Below, piece after piece: positions 18,201 to 26,039 of a stretch of 39,440 bases of DNA. Below the pieces are notes generated by a model. It was not told where the DNA came from, made no database searches, and worked only from the letters and a program-made list of their open reading frames with translations. Source of the DNA: Streptomyces sp. AC550_RSS872 (GTDB lineage: Bacteria; Actinomycetota; Actinomycetes; Streptomycetales; Streptomycetaceae); contig NZ_JAGMUL010000173.1 of NCBI RefSeq assembly GCF_019049285.1, positions 735 through 40,174 of the forward strand. The letters run 5' to 3'. How positions within the stretch are numbered: the first letter of the stretch is position 1; every line of letters starts with the position of its first letter. Both the position numbers and the translations under genes were made by a program.

Positions 18201-21200
18201 GCTGCGTGCCGAGCTCGACGGGCTCGCCCGCCGCGTCCTGCCCGAGTACATGCTCCCCGGAGCCTACGTGCTCCTGCCGGACCTGCCGCTGACCACCAAC
18301 GGAAAGCTCGACCGCGCCGCGCTCCCGGCCCCCGGCATCGACGCCTACGCCCAGCGCCAGGACCACGCGTACGTGGCCCCGGCCGAGGGCACCGAGCGGG
18401 CGCTGGCCGAGGTCTGGGCCGACCTGCTCGGTTTCGAGGCCGGTCGGATCGGCGCGAACGACAACTTCTTCACCCTGGGCGGCCACTCCCTGCTCATCAC
18501 TGTCCTGGTGGCCCGGCTGCGGGCCGCCGGGCTGCGGCTCACCGTGCGCGACCTGTTCGACGATGCCACCCTGAGCGGTCTGGCGGCGCGTATCGACGCG
18601 GCCACCGCCGGGACGGGTGGCAGCTCCGGCGGCACCGGCGAGGACCCGGCGGGCGAGCCGGCCGAGCCCGGCTACCAGGTGCCGCCGAACGCCGTCCCCG
18701 AGGGCTGCCGGCGGCTCACCCCCGAGCTGCTGCCGCTGGTCCGACTGGGCCAGGAGCACCTGGACGCCATCGCCGACCGGGTCCCCGGCGGCGCCCCCAA
18801 CGTCCAGGACGTCTACCCGCTGGTGCCCTCCCAGGAAGGCATCCTCTTCCACCACCTGATGGACCCGGAGAACGACCCGTACGTGATGTCCGCGGTGTTC
18901 GCCGCGGACGACGAAGCCGCATGCACGGCGTTCCTCGACGCCCTCCAGGCCCTGATCGACCGCCATGACGTGATGCGCACCGCCGTCCTCACCGAAGGCC
19001 TGCCCGAGCCGGTGCAGGTGGTGTACCGCGCGGCGACGCTCCCGGTGCAGCACATCGACCTGCCCGAGGCCGAGGCGCCCGGCGCGGACGCCGAGGAGCG
19101 GGCCCGCGCACTGGCCGGTCTGCCGAGCGAGCTGCCGCCGGACCGGGCGCCGATGCTCAGCGTCCGGATCGCACGGGACCCCGCATCGCCCCGGTGCTTC
19201 CTCCTGATGAACTTCCACCACCTCATCGAGGACGCCACCTCGATGCGCCTGATCGCCGACGAGCTGGCCGCCCACATGGCCGGGCGCGCCGACCTGCTCA
19301 CGGCGCCGGCGCCCTACCGCGACTTCGTCGCCCGCACCCTGCACCAACTGGCCACCGGCGACGCGGAGCAGTACTTCCGCACCACCTTCGGCGACGTCAC
19401 CGAACCGACGGTGCCGTTCGGCCTGAACGACGTGCACGGCGACGGCCGCCGCACCAGAAAGCCCCGCCGCTCGCTGCCTGCCGACCTCACCCGGCGGCTG
19501 CGGGCCGAGGCCGGGCGGCTCGGCCTCAGCCCGGCGTGGCTCTTCCACGCGGCCTGCGCCCGCGTGGTGGCCGCCGGCAGCGGGCGCGACGACGTGGTCT
19601 TCGGCACCGTCATGTCGGGGCGCCTACAGGGCGTGCCCGGGGTGGAGCGGATGCTGGGCAACTTCATCAACACCCTCCCGCTGCGGGTGCGCCTGGCCGG
19701 CCGCACCGTACGGGAGCTGGTCGACGACGTCGCAGGCGACCTGCGCGAGCTGATCGTCCGCGAGCAGTCCTCGCTGAGCCTGGCCCAGCGGTGCAGCGGG
19801 CTGGACAACGACACCCCGTTGTTCACCGCGGCGATCAACTTCCGGCACTTCGAGCCCGCGAGGAACGACGCCCCGGCGCCGGCCTTGGAGGAACAGGGCA
19901 TCCGCTGGTTGGCCGTCATGGACCGTACCAACTACCCCATGGGCATGTCGCTCGACGACCTCGGCGACGAACTCTCCCTCACCGTCCAGATCGAGGACAC
20001 GGTCGAACCCGAGACCCTGCTGTCCTACGTGGAGACCGCCCTCGCGGGCATCGTCGACGCACTGGCCGCCGACGACGGACACGGCACCCGGGCACTCGAC
20101 ATCGACGTGCTGCCCCCGGCCGAGCGCGAGCGGCTGCTCACCGTGGCCCGCGGCGCCCGCCCCCCGTACCCGCAGGACTCCTGCCTCGCCGAGCTGTTCG
20201 AGCAGCAGGCGGCCGAGCGCCCCGAGGCGCCCGCGGTGCGCCACGGCGAACGTCGGCTGACCTACGCGCAGCTCAACGCGCGGGCGAACCAGGTCGCTCA
20301 CCACCTGCGCGGCCTCGGGGTCGGCCCCGACGCCCTGGTCGGCGTGTGCGCCGACCGCTCGCCGGAGCTGGTGGTCGGACTGCTGGGCGTCCTCAAGGCG
20401 GGCGGCGCCTACGTCCCGATCGACCCTGGCTACCCGGAGCAGCGCATCCGGGCCCTGCTCGACGGCTCCGGAGTGCGCATCGTGCTGGGCCAGGCCGGGA
20501 TGCCGGGCGCGCTCTTCGAGCAGCTCGACGAGGTGCTCCACCTCGACACCGGCGAGCGCGCCGGCGACCGGGCCCAGGTGCTCGAGACCATGCCCACGCA
20601 TGATCCCGACCGGGCCGCACTGGGTCTGACACCGGACCACCTCGCCTACGCCGTCTTCACCTCCGGCTCCACCGGCCGCCCCAAGGGCGTGCTGGTCGAG
20701 CAGCGCGGCGTGGTCCGGCTGGTGCGCAACCCGGACTACTTCGCCGCCGACGAGTCCACGGTGGTGCTCCACCACTCCTCGATCTCCTTCGACGCCGGCT
20801 CCCAGGAGGTGCTCACCCCGCTCGTCTCCGGCGGCCTCCTGGTGCTGCACGACGGCGACTCCAAGGACCCGGCCCAGCTGCTCGACTGCGTCGAACGGGC
20901 CGGAGTCACCACGATGCTGCTGTCGGCCGCCTTCCTGCCGGCCTTCGCCGAGGCCGCCGAGACCCGCAGCAAGCTGCCGCTGCGCGAACTCGCGGTCGTC
21001 GGCGACACCTTCTCGGCCCGGGACGTGCGGCGGCTGCACACAGCTCACCCGGGGCTGACCGTCACCAACGGCTACGGCCCGACCGAGAACAGCATCGCCT
21101 CCACCTACCACGTGATCCCGCGCGGCCTCCCCGAGGACAGCCGGGTGCCGATCGGCGTGCCCGTCCCCCACACCACCGCCTACGTCACCGACGAGCGGCT

Positions 21201-24200
21201 GCGGCTGGTGCCGGACGGGGTGATCGGCGAGCTCTGCCTGGGCGGCGCCGGCGTCGCCCGCGGCTACCTCGACAACCCGGAGCTGACGGCCCGGCGGTTC
21301 GTCGACGACCCCTTCGGCGACGCCCCGGGCGGGCGCCTGTACCGCACGGGCGACCTGGTGCGCTGGCTGCCCGACGGCACCCTGGAGTTCCGCGGCCGGG
21401 TGGACGAGCAGGTCAAGGTCCGCGGCTTCCGCGTCGAGCCCGGCGAGATCGAGGCGGCGCTGAACGCGCACCCCTCCGTGCACAGTGCCGTGGTCGTACC
21501 CCGCGCCGACGGCGGGGCCGGCGCCCTGAGCGCCTACGTGCGCCCGACCGAGGAGTGGCTGGAGCAGGCCGCCGCGGAACAGACCGCCGAGCACCTGGTC
21601 CAGTGGCACCAACTCTTCGAGGACCAGTACTCCCGGGAAGCCGACGAGGCCGTCCCCGACGATCTCAACCTGGCCGGCTGGGAGAGCAGTTACAGCGGGG
21701 AGCCGATCCCCGAGGCCGAGATGCGGGAGTGGATCGACGGCACCGTCGAGCGGATCCGCGAGCTGCGGCCCAAGCGGCTGCTGGAGATCGGCTGCGGCAC
21801 CGGACTGCTGCTCTTCCGCTACGCGCAGGAGTGTGAGCGGGTGCACGGCATCGACGTCTCCGCCGCGGCCCTCACGGACGTGCGCCGGGGCGCCGAGCGC
21901 CGCGGCTGGTCCCACGTCACCCTGCGGGAGGGCGACGCGCTGTCGGTGGCGGACCTCGGCGACGAGACCTTCGACGTGGTCGTGCTCAACTCCGTGGCGC
22001 AGTACTTCCCCAGCCGCCACTACCTCCAGGAGGTGATCACCCGGATCCTGCCCCGGCTCGAGGAGGGCGGCCGGATCCTGCTGGGCGACATCCGCAACCT
22101 GGACCTTTTCTCCGAGCACGTCTGCGCCATCGAGCGCAGCCGCTCCGGCGTCCCGAGCACGGCCGGCGCGCTGGCCGGGCAGGTGCAGCGCCGCCGCCGG
22201 CAGGAGACCGAACTCCTGGTCAGTCCCAGCTTCTTCGCCCAGCTCCCGGAGCGGCTCGAGGACCTGGGCGCCGTCGACATCATGGTCAAGCGGGGGACCG
22301 GCGGCAACGAGATGCTTGCCTACCGCTACGACGTGGTGCTGACGAAGGGCCGGGCCGCCACGGCACCCGACCTGCCCTGGCTGGAGGCCACCAGCCCGGC
22401 CGAGCTGCGCGCCCTGCTGCTCGGCGACGTCCCCGAGCGGTTCGGCGTCACCGGACTGAGCAATCCCCGGATCGCGGAGGACGTGCGCGTCCTCGCCTCG
22501 CTGGCCCGGCTGGCCCCGTCCCGCCGGGTCGAGCCTCTGCCCGGCGGCGAGCGGCTCTCGGCGCGGGCCCGGGAGGAGGTGCGCGAACTGGTGGCGGTGC
22601 TGCGGCACGCCGAAGAGCTCGGCTACCACGTCGCGGCGACCTGGTCCCAGGACCGGCCGGACGGCCTCGACCTGGTGCTGGGCCGGGGCGAGCGGCCTCA
22701 GGTGCTGGCCCGCAGCCCGTACCGGGCCCGGCGCCTGGCCAACGCGCCGCAGATCGACCGGGTCGGACCCGGCCTGGTCCGGGAGCTGCGCGACCATCTG
22801 TCCGACCGGCTGCCGGACTACATGGTCCCCGGTGCCTTCGTAGTCCTGGAGGAACTGCCGGTCACCCCGCAGGGCAAGGTCGACAAGCGGGCGCTGCCGG
22901 CCCCGGACGAGGAGGACCTCGCCAAGGAGGTCTACGTCGCGCCCCGCACCGAGGCCCAGCACCTCCTGTGCCGGCACATCGGCGCCATCCTCGGGCTCGA
23001 CCGGGTCGGCCTCCAGGACAACTTCTTCAACCTGGGCGGCCACTCCCTGCTCGCCACCCGCCTCAACCTGCGGGTCAAGAAGGAGACCGGCGCGGACCTG
23101 CCGCTCCAGCTCATTCTCACGGCCGCCACCGTCGAGGACCTGGCGGCGGCCCTGGAAGCGGAGACCCGGAAGGCGGGGCCGCCCGCCGCCGTGCGGGGCG
23201 GCCCCGGCGGGCCCGGCGACGGAGCGGCCGCGCTCCCGGCAACCGGGGCGGAGCACGACGGCGGGGAGGTCGCACAGCCACAGCCGTCCGCCGGCCTGCC
23301 GTCCACCGACCTGCTGCCCGCCGCGCCCGCGACGGAGGGCGACGAGGCACCGCTGTCCCTCGCCCAGCAGGACCTGTGGTTCCTGCGCACCCCGGCGCAC
23401 CTGGGCACGGCGCACGACAACGTCCAACTGGCCGTAAGGTTGCGCGGCCGACTGGACCGGGACGCCCTGGCACGGGCCGTGCACGCCCTGGTGGCGCGGC
23501 ACGCGATCCTGCGCACCAGCTACCCGGACCGCGACGGAACCGTCGTCCAGCGTGTGAACGGCGCCGACGGCTTCAAGACGACCGTCCTGGAGCTCCCGGA
23601 GTCCACCGGCGGCGAAACCGCGCTCGCCGAATGGCTGCGGGCCGAGCGGCTGCGGCCCTTCGCCCCGCAGGACCGGCACATGCTCCGCGCCCACCTGCTG
23701 GTCGTCGACGAGGAGGAGCACGTCCTCGTCCTGACCCGCCCGTGGGGCGTCGTGGACGGCTGGTCCACCGGCATCCTGATGCGGGAACTCGTCGAGAGCT
23801 ACCACGGGTCGGGTGAGGACCGGCCGGGCCCGGCGCCGCTGCCGCTCCAGTACGCCGACTTCGCCCGCTGGCAACGCCGCACCGTGGACGCCGCCGAGCT
23901 CGAGCGGCAGCGCGACTTCTGGCGCAAGCGGCTCGACGGACTGCCCGAGTGCCTCGCGCTGCGCACCGACTACCCACGCTGCCCGGTGAAGTCCCACCAG
24001 GGAGCGGCGGTGGAGTTCGCCGTCCCGGCCGACCTGGTGAAGCGGCTGCGCACGCTCGCCGCGCAGCACGGCGCCTCGCTCTACATGACCATGCTGGCGG
24101 CCTACGCGGCGCTCCTGGGCGGGCACACCGACGACCGCGAGCTGGCCGTCGGCTCGCCAGTGACCAACCGGCCGGCCGCCGAACTGGACGACGTGGTCGG

Positions 24201-24699
24201 CTACTTCGTGAACGCGCTGGTGATGCGCCTGGACGTGGCGCCGCAGCAGGCCTTCACCGGACTGCTGGCCCAGGCCAGGGAGGTGGTGGCGGAGGCGCAG
24301 GCGCACCGGGACCTGCCCTTCGCGGACCTCGTCCGCACCCTGGTTCCGCGCCCGGATCCGGCCCACTCCCCACTGTTCCAGGTGATGTTCAACCTGGCGC
24401 CGACCCCCTCGACGGGCGGTGCGGGGCAGGACACCGACCGCGTCGACGGCCTGACCGGGGAGACGCTCGTCGCCGCTCCCGGGACGGCGGCCTTCGACCT
24501 GAACCTGTCGCTGCGTGAGACGGACAAGGGACTGGAGGGCTACCTGGAGTACAGCACCGACCTGTTCGCCCGGGGTAGCGCCGAGCGGCTGGCCGGGGAC
24601 TACCTGGGCCTGCTGGGGCGGATCGTCCGGAGCCCGGAGGCGGACTTGGCCGAACTGCGCGCCGAGGCCGACAGGCGCAGCGGGGAGGACTGCTCATGA
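15298..24699 (+). CDS. NRPS, C-A(Thr)-PCP-C-A-NMT-PCP-C(terminal, degenerate)
   Basis: A 3133-residue peptide synthetase. Approximate domains: N-terminal docking region 1-50, C1 55-495, A1 510-1015, PCP1 1028-1100, C2 1135-1600, A2 1625-2535 with an inserted N-methyltransferase 2090-2350, PCP2 2550-2620, C3 2680-3130. It should add threonine and then one N-methylated amino acid. There is no thioesterase; the protein ends with a C-like domain lacking both catalytic His residues. The ATG at 15298 lies 2 nt after the upstream stop with an agagagg site, and the frame continues upstream only inside the previous gene. The last codons overlap the antiporter start. It probably takes the chain from the 3536 protein. 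Confidence 0.95.
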   Translation: MSTPYPDSGPELIRKIQAMPAKRQRAVIALLTKRGVDLSALDIIPRLPRSQDQPPPLSFAQQRLWFLAQLEGTSAYYNVPMAMRLHGPLDRAAMRRALTGLVLRHEALRTRFEERDGVPYQCIDDGTAFSMREQDVADPAQVTGICQQEMLTPFDLARDTLIRALLLRVSETEHVLMVTMHHTVSDGWSVGVFFREVTELYEAARQGRDDTLEPLPVQYADFAHWQRQWLAGEAQDRQVDYWKDRLAGVDVGLTLPTDRPRPPVRGYEGTREFFQCPPELLGRLRELGERHGATLYMTLLAAYSVVLHRYTQQTDIAVGTVIANRNRAETEGLIGLFANTLVMRNSLDGDPAFTELLARVKRTALEAYDHQDVPFEAVVDALQVERALSHSPVFQTVLVLQEEQAEPRLTLGGLEVTPVDVDFTIAKFDLTLDLRETPQGLAGAVEYSTTLFDRETIRRFVRHFTTLLAAVAETPQEPISRLALLDDAELGAVTRRWRAPSGPAPEPARRIDEWFQEVVRRTPDAVAVTCEDRSLTYAELNARANRLARYLRASGVVRDTLAALCLPRGEWLVVGALAVLKAGGAYVPLDLTAPVERLGHVLSDSAPKVVLVDGALPEGLNAGGAQVVDVRGDWEWLPADDLEPVTGASPKDLAYVIYTSGSTGLPKGVLVEHRNVTRLFTTTRESFGFGSEDVWTLFHSFAFDFTVWETWGALLHGGRLVVVPQEVARSPREFYALLCEQGVTVLNQTPSAFGQLIAAQGEDGTRHRLRTVVFGGEALDPTALRPWFARPLNTATELVNMYGITETTVHVTHRVVTEADTASGVSPIGGPLPDLNVYVLDRHLNPVPTGAVGEMYVGGEGVARGYLNRPELTAERFLDDPFREVPGARMYRTGDLARQLADGSLEYHGRNDDQVKIRGYRIEPGEVSARLNEHPGVRSCAVVMREDRPGNRQLVAYVVPAADQDEAGLRAELDGLARRVLPEYMLPGAYVLLPDLPLTTNGKLDRAALPAPGIDAYAQRQDHAYVAPAEGTERALAEVWADLLGFEAGRIGANDNFFTLGGHSLLITVLVARLRAAGLRLTVRDLFDDATLSGLAARIDAATAGTGGSSGGTGEDPAGEPAEPGYQVPPNAVPEGCRRLTPELLPLVRLGQEHLDAIADRVPGGAPNVQDVYPLVPSQEGILFHHLMDPENDPYVMSAVFAADDEAACTAFLDALQALIDRHDVMRTAVLTEGLPEPVQVVYRAATLPVQHIDLPEAEAPGADAEERARALAGLPSELPPDRAPMLSVRIARDPASPRCFLLMNFHHLIEDATSMRLIADELAAHMAGRADLLTAPAPYRDFVARTLHQLATGDAEQYFRTTFGDVTEPTVPFGLNDVHGDGRRTRKPRRSLPADLTRRLRAEAGRLGLSPAWLFHAACARVVAAGSGRDDVVFGTVMSGRLQGVPGVERMLGNFINTLPLRVRLAGRTVRELVDDVAGDLRELIVREQSSLSLAQRCSGLDNDTPLFTAAINFRHFEPARNDAPAPALEEQGIRWLAVMDRTNYPMGMSLDDLGDELSLTVQIEDTVEPETLLSYVETALAGIVDALAADDGHGTRALDIDVLPPAERERLLTVARGARPPYPQDSCLAELFEQQAAERPEAPAVRHGERRLTYAQLNARANQVAHHLRGLGVGPDALVGVCADRSPELVVGLLGVLKAGGAYVPIDPGYPEQRIRALLDGSGVRIVLGQAGMPGALFEQLDEVLHLDTGERAGDRAQVLETMPTHDPDRAALGLTPDHLAYAVFTSGSTGRPKGVLVEQRGVVRLVRNPDYFAADESTVVLHHSSISFDAGSQEVLTPLVSGGLLVLHDGDSKDPAQLLDCVERAGVTTMLLSAAFLPAFAEAAETRSKLPLRELAVVGDTFSARDVRRLHTAHPGLTVTNGYGPTENSIASTYHVIPRGLPEDSRVPIGVPVPHTTAYVTDERLRLVPDGVIGELCLGGAGVARGYLDNPELTARRFVDDPFGDAPGGRLYRTGDLVRWLPDGTLEFRGRVDEQVKVRGFRVEPGEIEAALNAHPSVHSAVVVPRADGGAGALSAYVRPTEEWLEQAAAEQTAEHLVQWHQLFEDQYSREADEAVPDDLNLAGWESSYSGEPIPEAEMREWIDGTVERIRELRPKRLLEIGCGTGLLLFRYAQECERVHGIDVSAAALTDVRRGAERRGWSHVTLREGDALSVADLGDETFDVVVLNSVAQYFPSRHYLQEVITRILPRLEEGGRILLGDIRNLDLFSEHVCAIERSRSGVPSTAGALAGQVQRRRRQETELLVSPSFFAQLPERLEDLGAVDIMVKRGTGGNEMLAYRYDVVLTKGRAATAPDLPWLEATSPAELRALLLGDVPERFGVTGLSNPRIAEDVRVLASLARLAPSRRVEPLPGGERLSARAREEVRELVAVLRHAEELGYHVAATWSQDRPDGLDLVLGRGERPQVLARSPYRARRLANAPQIDRVGPGLVRELRDHLSDRLPDYMVPGAFVVLEELPVTPQGKVDKRALPAPDEEDLAKEVYVAPRTEAQHLLCRHIGAILGLDRVGLQDNFFNLGGHSLLATRLNLRVKKETGADLPLQLILTAATVEDLAAALEAETRKAGPPAAVRGGPGGPGDGAAALPATGAEHDGGEVAQPQPSAGLPSTDLLPAAPATEGDEAPLSLAQQDLWFLRTPAHLGTAHDNVQLAVRLRGRLDRDALARAVHALVARHAILRTSYPDRDGTVVQRVNGADGFKTTVLELPESTGGETALAEWLRAERLRPFAPQDRHMLRAHLLVVDEEEHVLVLTRPWGVVDGWSTGILMRELVESYHGSGEDRPGPAPLPLQYADFARWQRRTVDAAELERQRDFWRKRLDGLPECLALRTDYPRCPVKSHQGAAVEFAVPADLVKRLRTLAAQHGASLYMTMLAAYAALLGGHTDDRELAVGSPVTNRPAAELDDVVGYFVNALVMRLDVAPQQAFTGLLAQAREVVAEAQAHRDLPFADLVRTLVPRPDPAHSPLFQVMFNLAPTPSTGGAGQDTDRVDGLTGETLVAAPGTAAFDLNLSLRETDKGLEGYLEYSTDLFARGSAERLAGDYLGLLGRIVRSPEADLAELRAEADRRSGEDCS
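15460..18605 (+). other. NRPS module 1: C1-A1(Thr)-PCP1
   Basis: C1 has an intact HHxxxDG (His181, His182, in MHHTVSDGWS) and looks like an LCL domain. The A1 pocket reads D F W N V G M V H by GrsA numbering (FDFTVWE, VLNQTP, VVFGGE, NMYG, TTVHV). This is a known threonine code, one conservative change from D F W N I G M V H. PCP1 has Ser1064 in LGGHSLL. Outside the pocket, parts of A1 are nearly identical in DNA to the A domain of the upstream gene. Confidence 0.88.
18700..23160 (+). other. NRPS module 2: C2-A2-NMT-PCP2
   Basis: C2 has His1307-His1308 and Asp1312 (HHLIEDA; Gly replaced by Ala) and an N-terminal HHLxxxxND (His1185-Asp1193) close to the dual epimerisation/condensation signature, so the preceding Thr might be inverted. 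A2 has core motifs FTSGSTGRPKG and YRTGDL; its pocket reads D A Q L A V G I A, which I cannot assign. A SAM-binding LEIGCGTG (starting Leu2162) marks an N-methyltransferase inserted between late A-domain motifs. PCP2 has Ser2583. Confidence 0.85.
23340..24690 (+). other. Terminal condensation-like domain C3 without HHxxxDG
   Basis: The fold markers PLSLAQQDLWFL, DRDALARAVHALVARH and QYADFARWQ identify a C domain, but the active-site motif reads PWGVVDG: Pro2815-Trp2816 replace both His residues while Asp2820-Gly2821 remain. No carrier or thioesterase follows. It may be a non-catalytic platform, as the X domain of glycopeptide synthetases is, or a dead remnant. Confidence 0.85.
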
Positions 24700-26039
24700 G
24701 CGCCCTCATAGCCGTAGTCCTCGGGAACGTGGCCCTGGTCGTCCTGGTGTCCTGGCTGGCCGAGGGACTCGCCCGCAGGCTGAACCAACCCGCGGTGATC
24801 GGCCAGATCCTGGGTGGCATCGCCCTGGGGCCGACCCTGCTGGGCCAGCTACCGGGGGATCCGACCACCTTCCTCTTCCCCACCGAGGCCCGGCCGTTCC
24901 TCTCGGTGTTCGCCCAGGTGGCGATCGTCCTGTTCCTCTTCGTGGCGGGCTACGAGATCGACTTCCGCGGCTTCCGGGCGGGACGCACCGCGGTGAGCGT
25001 CGCGCTGGCGGCCCTGCTGGTCCCGATGGGACTGACCCTGGCGACCGTCTCCCTGGGGGGCGGGGTCTTCTCCGCGGTGGACCCGGCGCACGCGGGCCGG
25101 AGCGCGTTCGCGATGTTCCTCGCGGTGGCGATCTCGATCACGGCGCTGCCGGTCCTGGCGGCCATCGTGCGCGAGCGCGCGGCGGGCACCAGGGCCGGAA
25201 CGGTGGCGATCGCGGCGGCCGGACTCATGGACGTGGCCGCCTGGCTGGTGCTGGCCGCGGTGCTCAGCGACTCGGGCCCCGCCACCCGCTCGTCCTGGCT
25301 GGTGACCCTGGCGCTGCTGGTGGGATTCACGGCGTTCCTGTTCGGCTGCGTGCGGCCCGCGCTGCGCTGGTGGCTGGCCCGGCCGGCCACCCTGCTGAGC
25401 AACCCGGTGCCGGTGGCACTGGTCCTCGCCCTGGGCAGCGCCTGGGTCACCGAGTCGCTCGGGCTGCACGCCGTCTTCGGCGGGTTCCTCGCCGGGATGG
25501 CCATGCCGTGGCGCGACGGCGCCCCGGACGCCGACGTACTGGAGCCGATGGAGCAGACCGCCAACCTGCTGCTGCCGCTGTTCTTCGTCACCACCGGACT
25601 GTCCGTCAACCTCGCCATGGTGGGGGCGGACGGTCTGGCCCTGCTCGGCCTGCTCCTGCTGGTGGCGGTCGCCGGAAAGACCGTCCCCACCTACGGCGTG
25701 GCCCGTCTGCACGGCATGGAGCCCCGGCAGTCCGCCCTGGTCGCCGTCATGGTGAACACCCGAGGTCTGACCGAGCTCATCGTGCTGGAGGTCGGCAAGT
25801 CCGCGGGACTCATCGGCCAGAAGCTCTACACCGTCCTGGTCCTGGTGGCGCTGGTCACCACCGTGATGACCGGCCCACTGCTCCAGTTGATCGGTTCCGG
25901 GGACAAGGACAGGCGGCGGTCGGGGCGCACCGGGACCAGCACTTCACCAATTGCCCCTACCACACCCATTGCACCAACTGCCCATTCAGTGCGGTCCGTC
26001 GGCGTCGGCGGCGAGGAAGCGGGAGAGAAATCAGCGTGA
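24696..26039 (+). CDS. Na+/H+ antiporter, CPA2 (KefB-like) family
   Basis: A 447-residue integral membrane protein with about a dozen hydrophobic segments, beginning LIAVVLGNVALVVLVSWLAE. Family features include the early PAVIGQILGGIALGPTLLG motif, AISITALPVLAAIVRE, an Asp in a membrane segment (LMDVAAWLVLA), LHAVFGGFLAGMAMP and NTRGLTELIVLE. Such antiporters accompany several antibiotic clusters, including glycopeptide and enduracidin-type ones, where export or ion homeostasis is proposed but not proven. The ATG overlaps the NRPS stop by 4 nt and has a strong ggggagga site. The C-terminal tail of about 45 residues is hydrophilic and repetitive (SPIAPTTPIAPTA), and its DNA is less GC-rich than the surroundings. 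Confidence 0.9.
   Translation: MSALIAVVLGNVALVVLVSWLAEGLARRLNQPAVIGQILGGIALGPTLLGQLPGDPTTFLFPTEARPFLSVFAQVAIVLFLFVAGYEIDFRGFRAGRTAVSVALAALLVPMGLTLATVSLGGGVFSAVDPAHAGRSAFAMFLAVAISITALPVLAAIVRERAAGTRAGTVAIAAAGLMDVAAWLVLAAVLSDSGPATRSSWLVTLALLVGFTAFLFGCVRPALRWWLARPATLLSNPVPVALVLALGSAWVTESLGLHAVFGGFLAGMAMPWRDGAPDADVLEPMEQTANLLLPLFFVTTGLSVNLAMVGADGLALLGLLLLVAVAGKTVPTYGVARLHGMEPRQSALVAVMVNTRGLTELIVLEVGKSAGLIGQKLYTVLVLVALVTTVMTGPLLQLIGSGDKDRRRSGRTGTSTSPIAPTTPIAPTAHSVRSVGVGGEEAGEKSA

Noticed and set aside
25943..25992. Short repeated motif (caccaattgcccc / caccaactgccca) before the halogenase start
   Set aside because: It lies inside the antiporter coding tail and encodes the repetitive SPIAPTTPIAPTA stretch; nothing marks it as a regulatory site.
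24515..26035. Upstream extension of the halogenase frame through the antiporter gene
   Set aside because: The translation is Arg, Gly and Pro rich shadow; the flavin fold begins right after the GTG at 26036.
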